Part shown: piece after piece, positions 43,720-52,140 of the stretch | Position numbering within the stretch: position 1 is the stretch's first letter | Layout of the letters: every line of letters starts with the position of its first letter | From: Haloplanus rubicundus | GTDB taxonomy: Archaea > Halobacteriota > Halobacteria > Halobacteriales > Haloferacaceae | Length of the DNA: 64,000 bases | Assembly: GCF_003342675.1 (NCBI RefSeq) | Contig: NZ_CP031148.1 | Coordinates: 868,001 to 932,000, forward strand | Reading direction: 5' to 3' | Notes under the pieces: generated by a model | Told to the model about the DNA's origin: nothing | The model's input: only the letters and a program-made list of their open reading frames with translations | Databases searched by the model: none | Program-made: the position numbers and the translations under genes

Positions 43720-44676
43720 ATGTCACTCACGCGACTCGCACCCGTCCTCGTCGCCGCGCTGGTGCTCCTGAGCGGCTGCTCGGGGGTCATCGGCGGCGAC
43801 ACGTCGACGCCGACTGCGGCGCCGACCGACACGCCGACGGAAACGGCGACGACGACCCCGACCCCGACCGCCGAGGCGACGTACACACCGACCGAACACA
43901 TGGGCTGTCAGCCCGGCGCCATCGAGAAAGACGGCACCTGCGAACCCGTCACCTCCGGCGGCAACGCCGACATCTTCGGTGCGGAGGATCTCGCACCCAT
44001 CACGACCGAACGGACGACCGTCGACGGCACGCCGGGCTATCTCGCTCGTCCCGCCGCCGAGGGCGAGTACCCCGCCGTCGTCATGATCCACGAGTGGTGG
44101 GGCCTCAACGAGAACATCGAGCACATGGCGGAGATCCTCGCCGGCCACGGCTACGTCGTCTTCGCGGTCGACCTCTACGACGGCGAGGTGGCGGCGAACT
44201 CCTCGGAGGCGGCCAGGCTATCGGGTCAGGTCCGCGAGAATCCCGACGTGGCCGTCTCGAAGATGAGCAGCGCCGTCTCGGGGCTGCGCGAGCGCGCCGA
44301 CACCACCGACCGCGTCGCCAGCCTCGGCTGGTGTTTCGGCGGCGGCCAGAGCCTCCAGTTGAGTCTCAGCGACGCCGACCTGAACGCCACCGTCATCTAC
44401 TACGGCACGCTCACGACCAACGAGTCGACGCTCCAGCGGATCGACGAACCCGTCCTCGGGGTCTTCGGCTCCGAGGATCAGGTCGTCGGGGTCGAGAACG
44501 TCCGCGAGTTCGACCGGACGCTCGGCGAGCTCGGCGTCGAACGCGAAATCTACGTCTACGAGGGCGCGAACCACGCCTTCGCCAACCCGAGCGGCGAGAG
44601 CTTCCGCCCGAACGACACGCGGGACGCGTGGTCGAAGACGCTGCGATTCCTCGACGAGAACCTGAAGGAGGACTAA
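43720..44676 (+). CDS. Secreted dienelactone hydrolase-family lipoprotein
   Basis: 318 residues. The signal peptide ends in a lipobox (VLLSGC, Cys20), followed by a Thr/Pro-rich tether (PTAAPTDTPTETATTTPTPT) before the alpha/beta hydrolase domain. The nucleophile is Cys in GWCFGGGQS, as in dienelactone hydrolases rather than Ser esterases; Asp (FGSEDQVV) and His (GANHAFAN) complete the triad. VVMIHEWWGLNENIEHMA is also family-typical. Being extracellular it may act on esters or lactones outside the cell. The gene converges on a carboxylesterase gene with a 4-nt overlap. Confidence 0.9.
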   Translation: MSLTRLAPVLVAALVLLSGCSGVIGGDTSTPTAAPTDTPTETATTTPTPTAEATYTPTEHMGCQPGAIEKDGTCEPVTSGGNADIFGAEDLAPITTERTTVDGTPGYLARPAAEGEYPAVVMIHEWWGLNENIEHMAEILAGHGYVVFAVDLYDGEVAANSSEAARLSGQVRENPDVAVSKMSSAVSGLRERADTTDRVASLGWCFGGGQSLQLSLSDADLNATVIYYGTLTTNESTLQRIDEPVLGVFGSEDQVVGVENVREFDRTLGELGVEREIYVYEGANHAFANPSGESFRPNDTRDAWSKTLRFLDENLKED

Positions 44677-45302
44677 TCGAGCAGGTCGGCGACCATCGCC
44701 GCCACGTACTCGCTCTCGTCCTGATTGATCGTGTGTCCCATGCCCGGGTAGAGTCGCTTCGTCACGTCGGCGCCCAGTCGCTCGAACACGTCGGCCGACG
44801 CGTGGACGCGCTCCTCGGGGATGTGGGGGTCCACGTCGCTACAGCCGAAGAAGGCGGGGGTTCCCTCCAGGTCGCCCTCGTAGTCCGCGGGGTCGACGGT
44901 TTCGCCGATCAGGCCGCCGGAGAGGGCGGCGAGGCCACCGTACCGACGGGGGTTGCGGGCGACGAACTCGCTGGCGAGACACGCGCCCTGCGAGAAGCCG
45001 AGGAGCACGACGCGCTCGGTCGGAATCCCGGCTTCGTCGACGGCGTCCGCGATGGCCCGCAAGCCCGAGGTCCGCCCCGGCTCGTTCGACTCGACCGGCG
45101 CGGTAAACGGGTTGGGATACCACGTGTTGCGGTTCGCCTGCGGCGCGAGGTAGGCGACGCCGGGTCGGTGGAACGGCTCGGCCATCCCCACGATGCTCCG
45201 TGCCGTCGCGCCGCGGCCGTGGACGAGGACGACGGCCGCCTCGGCCTCGTCGAGGGGCGTCCCAGCCGTCACGAGCGGCTGGCCCTGGTGTGGTCCGCTC
45301 AC
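44673..45302 (-). CDS. Phospholipase/carboxylesterase family alpha/beta hydrolase
   Basis: 209 residues, cytosolic. The oxyanion start is VVLVHGRGATARSI, the nucleophile Ser is in LLGFSQGACLA, Asp in CSDVDPHIPEERV and His in YPGMGHTINQDE. This is the short Abhydrolase_2 family that hydrolyses small acyl esters or lysophospholipids. The last bases overlap the secreted hydrolase gene on the other strand. A 217-bp region upstream to 45519 has no convincing gene. Confidence 0.88.
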   Translation of the reverse strand: MSGPHQGQPLVTAGTPLDEAEAAVVLVHGRGATARSIVGMAEPFHRPGVAYLAPQANRNTWYPNPFTAPVESNEPGRTSGLRAIADAVDEAGIPTERVVLLGFSQGACLASEFVARNPRRYGGLAALSGGLIGETVDPADYEGDLEGTPAFFGCSDVDPHIPEERVHASADVFERLGADVTKRLYPGMGHTINQDESEYVAAMVADLLD

Positions 45303-45519
45303 GTCAGCTCTCCCCGTCGGCGGTCACTCGTGGGTCGCTCGCGGCGGCCGTTGCGTGGTGGCTGCTGGCTGTGTCGTACATTGTGTTGGAACGTTCGGTC
45401 GGCGTCGGTCCACCCGGACCGACGCCTCGGGTGCCTCCATCACTCGTAGGCCCCCGACGGAAATAGGCGTTCCCCGACGGTGGGGATATCAGGTAGCATC
45501 GGTGTCACCACGGCCGCGG

Positions 45520-47805
45520 TCAGCCGACGACGGGCAGTTCCACGACGAACACCGCACCCGTCGGCTCGTTGTCCTCGACCCACACGTCGCCGCCGTAGCG
45601 GTCGACCAGCGTCTCGACGAGATACAGGCCGAGACCGGTCCCCTCGCTGTCGAGGCCCTTCTCGCCGTCCTCGAAGATGGCGTCCTTGCGGGCGTCGGGA
45701 ATGCCGGGGCCGTTGTCGGCGACCCGAACAGTGGCGGTGTCGTCGTCGACGGTCACCGAGACGGTCACCTCCCGGACCGGGCCGTCGTTGTGGACGACGG
45801 CGTTCGTGAGCAGGTTCTTGAACACCGATCCCAGCATGTCGTCGGCGGGGACTTCCACGTCGGGAATCGTCCCTTCGGTCGTCAGGATGGCGTTCGCGTG
45901 TGTCTCCGCGACTTCGTCGATTCGGTCGGTGAGGGCGTATCTGAGCCCGACGGCTTTCGTCTCCGTCGTCGCGCTGAGCATCACCTCGGCCACGTCGGCG
46001 GCCGTCTTGGTGATTTCGACGGCGTCGCGCCCGCTCGCGATCACGCGTTCGAGGTGCTCGCGCCCCTCGTCGTCGACGAACTCCCGGAGGACGGTTGCGT
46101 AGCCGACGACGACCTGCAGGTCGTTGCGGATGTCGTGGCGCACCACCTGATTGAGGATTTCGAGGTTGTCGCGCTGTCCCTCCAGCCGTCGTTCGTACTG
46201 CTTGCGCTCGGTGATGTCGCGGACGACGCAGATGTAGCCGCCGTCCGAGAGGGGAGTGAGCGAGAGGTCCTGTGGGAAGGTACTCCCGTCGGCGCGGACG
46301 CCCGTCGCCTCGCCCCGCCACTCCTCGCCCGCCCTGAGCGCCGGCATCACCTCGTCGTCGAACCGCTCGATTTCGTCGGCCTCGTAGAGCATCCGCCAGG
46401 TGTTACCGACGAACGCCTCGGGGCCGTCGTAGCCGTAGATGTCCGCGTGCGCCCGGTTGGCGTAGACGAACTCGCCCGTTTTGTCGATGATGCCGATGCC
46501 GTCGATAGAGGCTTCCATCGCCTCGGCCTGATCGATCACCTCCTCCGCCCGCTTGCGCTCCGTCAGGTCGACAAAGAGGGCGTTCGTCCCCACGACGTCG
46601 CCGTCCGTGTTCCGTCGGGGCGTCGCCTGCAACAGCGTCTCCAGTCGGTCGCCGTTTCGCGTGCGGAGCGTCCGCTCGGTGGTCACGAACTCGCCGGCCA
46701 GTGCCCGCTCGTAGCCGTCGCCGTCGAGGAGTTTTCGCGTCGCCTCCTCGGTGTACACGTCCGTCAGGGGGCACCCACGGAACTCCTCGCGCGACCAGCC
46801 CAGCTTGGCCGCGAACTGCCGGTTGCAGTCCTCGATGGTCGGCCCGTCGTCCGTATCGCGCGTCAGCGCCACCATCACCGGCGCCTCCTCGAACAGCTGT
46901 CGGTACTGCGATTCGTACAGCTCCTGCATCCGAACGCGGTGGTACGCGTGTCCGATGGTCTCGCCGAGGTCGGCCAGCAGCGCCCGCTCCTTCGGATCGA
47001 ACGCCCCCGTCCGGTCGGCGTAGACGTTCAACACGCCGTAGAGCGTGTCGTCGTGGTGCAGCGGAATCGCGGCGCTGGAGCGATAGGACCGTTCGAGGGC
47101 CTCGGCCCGCCAGGGCTCGTACTCCGGCGCCGTCGAGATGTCCTGGACCGTCTCGATGGCTCGGCTCTCGACCGCCCGACCCGTCGGCCCTCGGCTCGTT
47201 CGACTGCCGTCGGCCGTCACGTCGATGGATTCGAGATAGCCCGCCTCGAACCCGGCCGACGCCCGCGGCGTCACCTGCCCGTCGCTCCCGTCGTACTCGC
47301 CGATCCAGGCGAAGGCGTACGGCTTCGTCTCGACGATGGCCGCACACACCTGTTCGTCGATGTCCTCGGCCGTCCGTGCCCGCACGAGCGCCGACTGGAC
47401 CGTTCTGACGAGGTCGACGACCCGTTCGGCCCGGCGATCCGGCACCGGTTCGATCGCGTCGAGGACCCTTTCGACCAGCCGGTCTCGGTCGCCGTCCGAT
47501 CCCGAAACGTAGTCGGTGACCCCGGCACCGATCGCCTCGCTGGCGAGCGCTTCCGACCCCTCCGTGGGGAAGAGAACGAACGGGAGATTCGGATGGGACG
47601 CACGGACGCGTTTCAGGAGATTGATCCCGTCCGTGTCGGGGAGCGGGGTCGACGCGACGACGCCGTCGATGGCCTCCGACGATAGCCGGTCGAGCGCCTC
47701 CGCGGCCGTCGCCGCCGTCCGTCCCTCGGCACCGGCTTCGGCGAAGCGGTCCTCGACCGCTTCGCCCCCTCCGTCGCCCACGTACAGTACCCGCCGCTTC
47801 GACAT
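45520..47805 (-). CDS. Multi-domain sensor histidine kinase with degenerate receiver domain
   Basis: 761 residues from ATG 47805. Order: receiver-like domain (1-115), GAF (about 135-290), PAS (305-415), PAS (425-540) and HisKA/HATPase (550-755). The receiver lacks the phosphate-accepting Asp: the expected position in AIDGVVASTPLPDTDG is Ser or Ala, though the loop is otherwise conserved, so it probably works as a dimerisation or binding domain. The H box is VVRHDIRNDLQVVVGYA, N box NLLTNAVVHND, G boxes DNGPGIPD and GTGLGLYLVE. There is no LOV cysteine in either PAS. No response regulator is adjacent; the potassium channel gene follows upstream on the same strand. Confidence 0.93.
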   Translation of the reverse strand: MSKRRVLYVGDGGGEAVEDRFAEAGAEGRTAATAAEALDRLSSEAIDGVVASTPLPDTDGINLLKRVRASHPNLPFVLFPTEGSEALASEAIGAGVTDYVSGSDGDRDRLVERVLDAIEPVPDRRAERVVDLVRTVQSALVRARTAEDIDEQVCAAIVETKPYAFAWIGEYDGSDGQVTPRASAGFEAGYLESIDVTADGSRTSRGPTGRAVESRAIETVQDISTAPEYEPWRAEALERSYRSSAAIPLHHDDTLYGVLNVYADRTGAFDPKERALLADLGETIGHAYHRVRMQELYESQYRQLFEEAPVMVALTRDTDDGPTIEDCNRQFAAKLGWSREEFRGCPLTDVYTEEATRKLLDGDGYERALAGEFVTTERTLRTRNGDRLETLLQATPRRNTDGDVVGTNALFVDLTERKRAEEVIDQAEAMEASIDGIGIIDKTGEFVYANRAHADIYGYDGPEAFVGNTWRMLYEADEIERFDDEVMPALRAGEEWRGEATGVRADGSTFPQDLSLTPLSDGGYICVVRDITERKQYERRLEGQRDNLEILNQVVRHDIRNDLQVVVGYATVLREFVDDEGREHLERVIASGRDAVEITKTAADVAEVMLSATTETKAVGLRYALTDRIDEVAETHANAILTTEGTIPDVEVPADDMLGSVFKNLLTNAVVHNDGPVREVTVSVTVDDDTATVRVADNGPGIPDARKDAIFEDGEKGLDSEGTGLGLYLVETLVDRYGGDVWVEDNEPTGAVFVVELPVVG

Positions 47806-47865
47806 ACACGGCGTATCGACCCGTCGGCCATTCAAGCCATCGCTCTCGCGGCGCGAGCGGCCGGT

Positions 47866-49512
47866 TCAGACGCCGAACGTTCGCTCGAACTGTGTGGTCG
47901 CCTCGTCGGTGCCGGCGATGATCACCTCGTCGCCCGTCTCGATGGTGAACGCCTCGGGGTCGATGTCGGTGATGGTCGCGCCCTCCCTGACGACGGCGAC
48001 GACGGTACAGCCCGTCTCCGTCCGTACCCGCTCGTCGGCGATGGTGCTCCCGACGAGCGACCCCGCCGGCAGGCGAACGACGTTGATCTGTTTGTCGTAC
48101 GCGAGCACCTCCTCGTCCTCGAAGACGGTGGAGGCGAGCATCCGGCCGCTGATCGTCGCCAGCGACTGCACGTAGTCGCCGCCGGCGCGATACAGTTTCT
48201 GGACGTCGTCCTCCTCGTTCGCCCGCACGACGATGTGGAGGTCCGAGTTCAATTCGCGGGCGATGAGCGTCACGAAGATGGCCGTCGTGTCGTCGCCGAC
48301 GGTGACGATCAGCGCCGACGCCGTCCCGATACCCGCCGCATCGAGCCTCTCGGGGTCGCGCGCGTCGCCCACCACGTCCACGTCCGAGGCCTCCGCGGCG
48401 TCGAGGACGGTCAATTCGGCACCGGTGTCCGCGAGTGCGGCCGCCGCGGCGCGCCCGGAGTCGCCGTAGCCCGCGACGACGATCCGTTGCGGGCCGAACC
48501 GCCGAACGGTCGAGGCGGTCGCCGCCCCCAGCGCCTCGATCCGTGCCGACTCGCCCGCCACGAGGAGGCGCGTCCGCGCCGCCAGCCGTTCGTCCATCCC
48601 GACCGGCGTCCGGAAGTCGCCGTCGAACCACGCGCCGATCACGTTCACGCCGAACCGCTCGCGCAGGCGTGCCTCGCCGAACGTCTTCCCGTGGAGGTCG
48701 CTGTCCGCCGCCACGGTGAGTTCGACGAGTTCGAAGTCGTCGTCCACGTCGCCGATTTCGATTCCGTCGGCCACGTCGGCCGTCACCGTCGTCGGCACCT
48801 GCCGCGCCAGACTCTCGCCCAAGAGCTGTCTGGGCGAGAGCACCTCGTCCGCCCCTGCGGCCCGGTGGTAGCGGGCGAGGGACGCGTCCTCGACCAGCGT
48901 GATCACGCGCACGTCCGACCGGGCGTCCCGCGCCGAGAGCGCGATGCTCGCGTTCGTGTCGTCGGCGGCGTCGGCGACGACGGCGCGCGCCGACTCGATG
49001 CCCGCCGCCCGGAGCACGTCGGTCGACTCGGGGTCGCCGTGGACGACGCGGTAGCCGTCCTCGTGGAGCCGTCCCGCCCGCTCCTCGTCGACCTCGACGA
49101 GGACGTACGCCCGGTCGCGGGCGTCGAGTTCCGCGACGAACGCGTCCGTCCGTGGGGTGTGCTCACAGACGATGACGTGATTCCGGAGGTCCGGCGCCGA
49201 CGTCGGGGCGCTCGGGGTGAGCGCGTCGCGGAGCCACGGCACCGCGAACACGTCGACGGCGGTGAGGATGAGGCCGATGCCCGCCAGTTGCATCGTGATG
49301 GCGAGGAGGTTCATCTGTGGCGTCCGCCACGGCGCGTCCTCGCCGTAGCCGGTGGTGGTGAAACTCTGGATCACGACTTCGAGCGAGCGATACAGGGGCT
49401 GGGGTCGACCCTCCCAGGTCGCCATCCCGACGTTGTAGAGGAGCGTGAACAACATGGTCGTCGCCACGACCAGCGCGAGATAGTAGACGGTCCGGCGCGT
49501 TCGGAGCGGCAT
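47866..49512 (-). CDS. Potassium channel with two RCK/TrkA domains
   Basis: 548 residues. Two transmembrane helices (TVYYLALVVATTMLFTLLYNV and MNLLAITMQLAGIGLILTAV) flank a pore loop with the filter TTTGYGED. The cytosolic part has two TrkA_N domains, starting at HVIVCEHTPRTDAFV (without the usual GxGxxG) and IVVAGYGDSGRAAAAAL (canonical), and TrkA_C segments (VELTVAADSDLHGKTFGEA and VVRLPAGSLVGSTIADE). It should conduct K+ under control of a bound nucleotide or ion. Potassium is the main cytosolic ion in haloarchaea. It shares direction with the kinase downstream, with a 60-bp gap. Confidence 0.93.
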   Translation of the reverse strand: MPLRTRRTVYYLALVVATTMLFTLLYNVGMATWEGRPQPLYRSLEVVIQSFTTTGYGEDAPWRTPQMNLLAITMQLAGIGLILTAVDVFAVPWLRDALTPSAPTSAPDLRNHVIVCEHTPRTDAFVAELDARDRAYVLVEVDEERAGRLHEDGYRVVHGDPESTDVLRAAGIESARAVVADAADDTNASIALSARDARSDVRVITLVEDASLARYHRAAGADEVLSPRQLLGESLARQVPTTVTADVADGIEIGDVDDDFELVELTVAADSDLHGKTFGEARLRERFGVNVIGAWFDGDFRTPVGMDERLAARTRLLVAGESARIEALGAATASTVRRFGPQRIVVAGYGDSGRAAAAALADTGAELTVLDAAEASDVDVVGDARDPERLDAAGIGTASALIVTVGDDTTAIFVTLIARELNSDLHIVVRANEEDDVQKLYRAGGDYVQSLATISGRMLASTVFEDEEVLAYDKQINVVRLPAGSLVGSTIADERVRTETGCTVVAVVREGATITDIDPEAFTIETGDEVIIAGTDEATTQFERTFGV

Positions 49513-49627
49513 GGGGCGTCGTTCACGCCCGTGGTAGTTATACCATTCCGGCCGCGCTCACGCGGTCGGAATCACCGTCTCGGCAACCGCCCCCGGACTT
49601 TTACCCAACCGGCTCCCATCGGCGTCC

Positions 49628-50128
49628 GTGTTCCGTCGCCTCCGCGAGAACGGCCCCGTCGTCCTCGTCCCCCTCGCGTGGTCGTTCGTCACCGCCGCGC
49701 ACCTCGACGCCGTCGCCACGCGCACGCTCCTCATCGCCCACGTCGTCATGGCGACGCTCCTCCTCGCCTTCGCCGCGCTCTCGTGGACCGACATGCGCTC
49801 CGGCGCCCTCCTCGTCTGGCGGCGGATCATCGTCGCCGGGTTCGTCTTCACCGTCGCGGGCGCCGCCGGCCTCGTCCTGTCCTCGGAGCGACTCCTCTGG
49901 ACCGCCGTCGTCGGGTGGATGCTCCTGCCCGCCGCCGGGCTGTGGGACACCGGCCGTCGCGGCGCGCGACCCGCCCGCGCCTATCTCGCCGGCGGCGCGT
50001 GCTCGGCGCTCGGGGCCGTCGTCTACGTCCTCGGTCCCCTCGTCGGATCGGCGGCGACCCTCGCCGGCCTCGCGCTGGTCGGCATCGGACAGACCGCCGG
50101 CATCGTCGCCGCCGTCGTGGCCGATTAG
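49628..50128 (+). CDS. Polytopic membrane protein, unknown
   Basis: 166 residues from the GTG at 49628. Four or five hydrophobic helices, from VVLVPLAWSFVTAAHL to VGIGQTAGIVAAVVA. No known family motif. It overlaps the stop of the convergent dehydrogenase gene by 4 nt. It looks like the many small haloarchaeal membrane proteins of unknown function. Confidence 0.62.
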   Translation: MFRRLRENGPVVLVPLAWSFVTAAHLDAVATRTLLIAHVVMATLLLAFAALSWTDMRSGALLVWRRIIVAGFVFTVAGAAGLVLSSERLLWTAVVGWMLLPAAGLWDTGRRGARPARAYLAGGACSALGAVVYVLGPLVGSAATLAGLALVGIGQTAGIVAAVVAD

Positions 50129-51180
50129 ACGAGCCGGTCGCGCAGGTCGTCGGTCACGGCCACCGTCCGCGCGCTCCCGCCGATGTCCGCCGTCCGCGGC
50201 GCGTCGGCGTCGGCCAACTGGTCGGCCACGCCCGCCCACAGCGCCTCGGCCACCGCCGCCTCCTCCAGGTGCTCGAACATGAGCGACGCCGAGAGGACGG
50301 TGCCGAGGGGGTTGGCGACGCCCTCGCCCATGATATCGAAGGCGCTGCCGTGGACCGGTTCGAACATCGAGGGGTAGGTGCCGTCGGGGTTGATGTTCGT
50401 CGACGGCGCGAGGCCGAGACTCCCCATGATGCCGCCGCCGATGTCGGTGAGGATGTCGCCGAAGAGGTTCGAGGCGACGATCACGTCGTACTCGTCCGGC
50501 CGGCGGACCATGTCCATGCTCGCGGCGTCGACGAGGAGTCGCTCCACCTCCACGTCGGGGTAGTCCTCGCTCACCTCTTCGACCATGTCGTCCCAGAAGA
50601 CCATGCTGTGGGCCTGGGCGTTCGACTTCGTGACGTTCGTCAGGTGCCCCGAGCGCTCGCTCGCCGCCTCGAACGCCGGCCGAAGCAGTTTCTCGGTCCC
50701 CTCGCGGGTGAACACCGACGCCTGCACCGCCACCTCGTTGTCGAAGCCCCGGTGTTCCCGGCCGCCCACGTCCGCGTACTCGCCCTCCGTGTTCTGCCGG
50801 TAGACCACGAAGTCGATGTCGCCGCCCTCGTAGCCCCGGAGGGGGCTCTGGACGCCCTCGAAGAGGTACGCGGGGCGCTTACAGACGTGCTGGTTGAACC
50901 CCTTCGTGATGGGGAGTCGGAGCCCCCGGAGGGTGACGTGGTCCGGGACGTCGGGGTGGCCGACGGCACCCAGCAGGATGGCGTCGAAGTCCTCCAGTTG
51001 ATCCAGTCCGTCGTCGGGCATGAGCGCCCCCTCGTCGAGGTAGCGCTGGCTCCCCCAGTCGAACCACGTCGTCTCCACGTTCACGCCGTGACCGTCGGCC
51101 ACGTCGATCAGGAGGGGTTCGACCGCCTCCACGACTTCGTTCCCGATGCCGTCGCCCGGGATGACCGCGACGTCGTACAT
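50125..51180 (-). CDS. Tartrate dehydrogenase/D-malate dehydrogenase-like (IMDH superfamily)
   Basis: 351 residues from ATG 51180. The start VAVIPGDGIGNEVVEAVEPLL and the end FEPVHGSAFDIMGEGVANPLGT place it in the isocitrate/isopropylmalate dehydrogenase superfamily. Segments GHPDVPDHVTLRGLRLPITKGFNQ and VTKSNAQAHSMVFWDDMVEE are those of tartrate/D-malate dehydrogenases, whereas LeuB has a Lys-Ala-Asn in that position. The reaction is NAD-linked oxidation (often with decarboxylation) of (D)-malate or tartrate needing Mn2+ or Mg2+. LeuB cannot be strictly excluded, but no leucine genes are near. Confidence 0.85.
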   Translation of the reverse strand: MYDVAVIPGDGIGNEVVEAVEPLLIDVADGHGVNVETTWFDWGSQRYLDEGALMPDDGLDQLEDFDAILLGAVGHPDVPDHVTLRGLRLPITKGFNQHVCKRPAYLFEGVQSPLRGYEGGDIDFVVYRQNTEGEYADVGGREHRGFDNEVAVQASVFTREGTEKLLRPAFEAASERSGHLTNVTKSNAQAHSMVFWDDMVEEVSEDYPDVEVERLLVDAASMDMVRRPDEYDVIVASNLFGDILTDIGGGIMGSLGLAPSTNINPDGTYPSMFEPVHGSAFDIMGEGVANPLGTVLSASLMFEHLEEAAVAEALWAGVADQLADADAPRTADIGGSARTVAVTDDLRDRLV

Positions 51181-51232
51181 GGGCGTGGGTGTCGGGGTGT
51201 GGTCATAAAGGGTGCGGGCTCGCCGTGCGGTA

Positions 51233-52066
51233 CTACTCCACGAGCCGAATCTCGGCCGACGCCTGGCCGCCGGCAACGTACAGCCGGTAGGTCACGTCCG
51301 CCTCGTCGTCGCCGACGTGTTCGTCGTCGGGCAGCCCGCTCCACGAGTCGGCGACGGTGACGGTCGTTCGCTCGCCGGCCGGCACGAGTTCGCTCACCCG
51401 GGCGACCGGTATGGAGGCGACCTGTGGACCGCCGCGGTTGAGCGCCCCGAGGAACCGGCTCCCCGTCGACCTCTCGTTCGCCACCTCGACGGTGATCGGT
51501 GGGGCCGTCGATCCACCGTACCTGCTCGGCACGTCCAGCGTGGCCGAGAACGCTGGTGCGGACGCGTCGATCCGCGTCACGATATCCTCGCCGACCGGTC
51601 GCTCGCCACCGGGCCACGTCAATCGAAGGTGTTTCGTCGGCGCCGGCGGTGCCTCGAACAGCACCAGTCCGTCGTCCCGCCCCCGCTCGTACCAGTGGTC
51701 GTCGCCCCACGCCGTCCGGTACAGCCGGTCGATCCGGGTCGGGGAGTACCGCACGTCGCCCATCCGGAGGCCGAATTCGTCCCGCGAGAGCGGGCCGTCG
51801 ACGCGAACCGAGGCGACGAGATACGGCGTGTCCGTGTTCGAGACGCCGATGGAGTCCGGCGACATCGGCGTCACGACGCCGTACTGGAGGCGGAGGGCGT
51901 CGACGGTCACGCCGGCGGCCGGCTCGCCGGACCGCGGCGTCGGGGTCGCCGTTCCCGTCGGTTCGTCCTCCGGCGGTGGCCCGTCGGACCTCCGTCGCCA
52001 CCCGAGACAGCCAGCCACACTGGCGAGCGTTCCTCCCGCACTCGCGACGAACGCACGTCGGTGCAT
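51233..52066 (-). CDS. Tat/lipobox-exported protein, unknown
   Basis: 277 residues. MHRRAFVASAGGTLASVAGC is a twin-arginine signal with a lipobox ending at Cys20, followed by a Gly/Thr/Pro linker (EPTGTATPTPRSGEP). The mature domain is rich in beta strands with no known motif. It is the common haloarchaeal pattern of an anchored surface protein. It stands between two enzyme genes without evident operon links. Confidence 0.75.
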   Translation of the reverse strand: MHRRAFVASAGGTLASVAGCLGWRRRSDGPPPEDEPTGTATPTPRSGEPAAGVTVDALRLQYGVVTPMSPDSIGVSNTDTPYLVASVRVDGPLSRDEFGLRMGDVRYSPTRIDRLYRTAWGDDHWYERGRDDGLVLFEAPPAPTKHLRLTWPGGERPVGEDIVTRIDASAPAFSATLDVPSRYGGSTAPPITVEVANERSTGSRFLGALNRGGPQVASIPVARVSELVPAGERTTVTVADSWSGLPDDEHVGDDEADVTYRLYVAGGQASAEIRLVE

Positions 52067-52140
52067 CGGCGGCGCTTCGGCGCCGTCGGATAAGTGCCTT
52101 CAGAAGGCTCAGACGATTCGTTGACCGACCGCGTGGCCGG

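Noticed and set aside
45303-45519. A short frame with one hydrophobic segment between the esterase and kinase genes
   Set aside because: No start codon in a sensible position and no conserved pattern; it runs antisense into the esterase gene.
45520-47805. LOV domains in the multi-domain kinase
   Set aside because: The motif positions read VGNTWRMLYE and similar, without the adduct cysteine.
50125-51180. 3-isopropylmalate dehydrogenase (LeuB)
   Set aside because: The segment VTKSNAQAHSMVFWD and the GHPDVPDH block fit tartrate/D-malate dehydrogenases better, and no leucine biosynthesis gene is adjacent.
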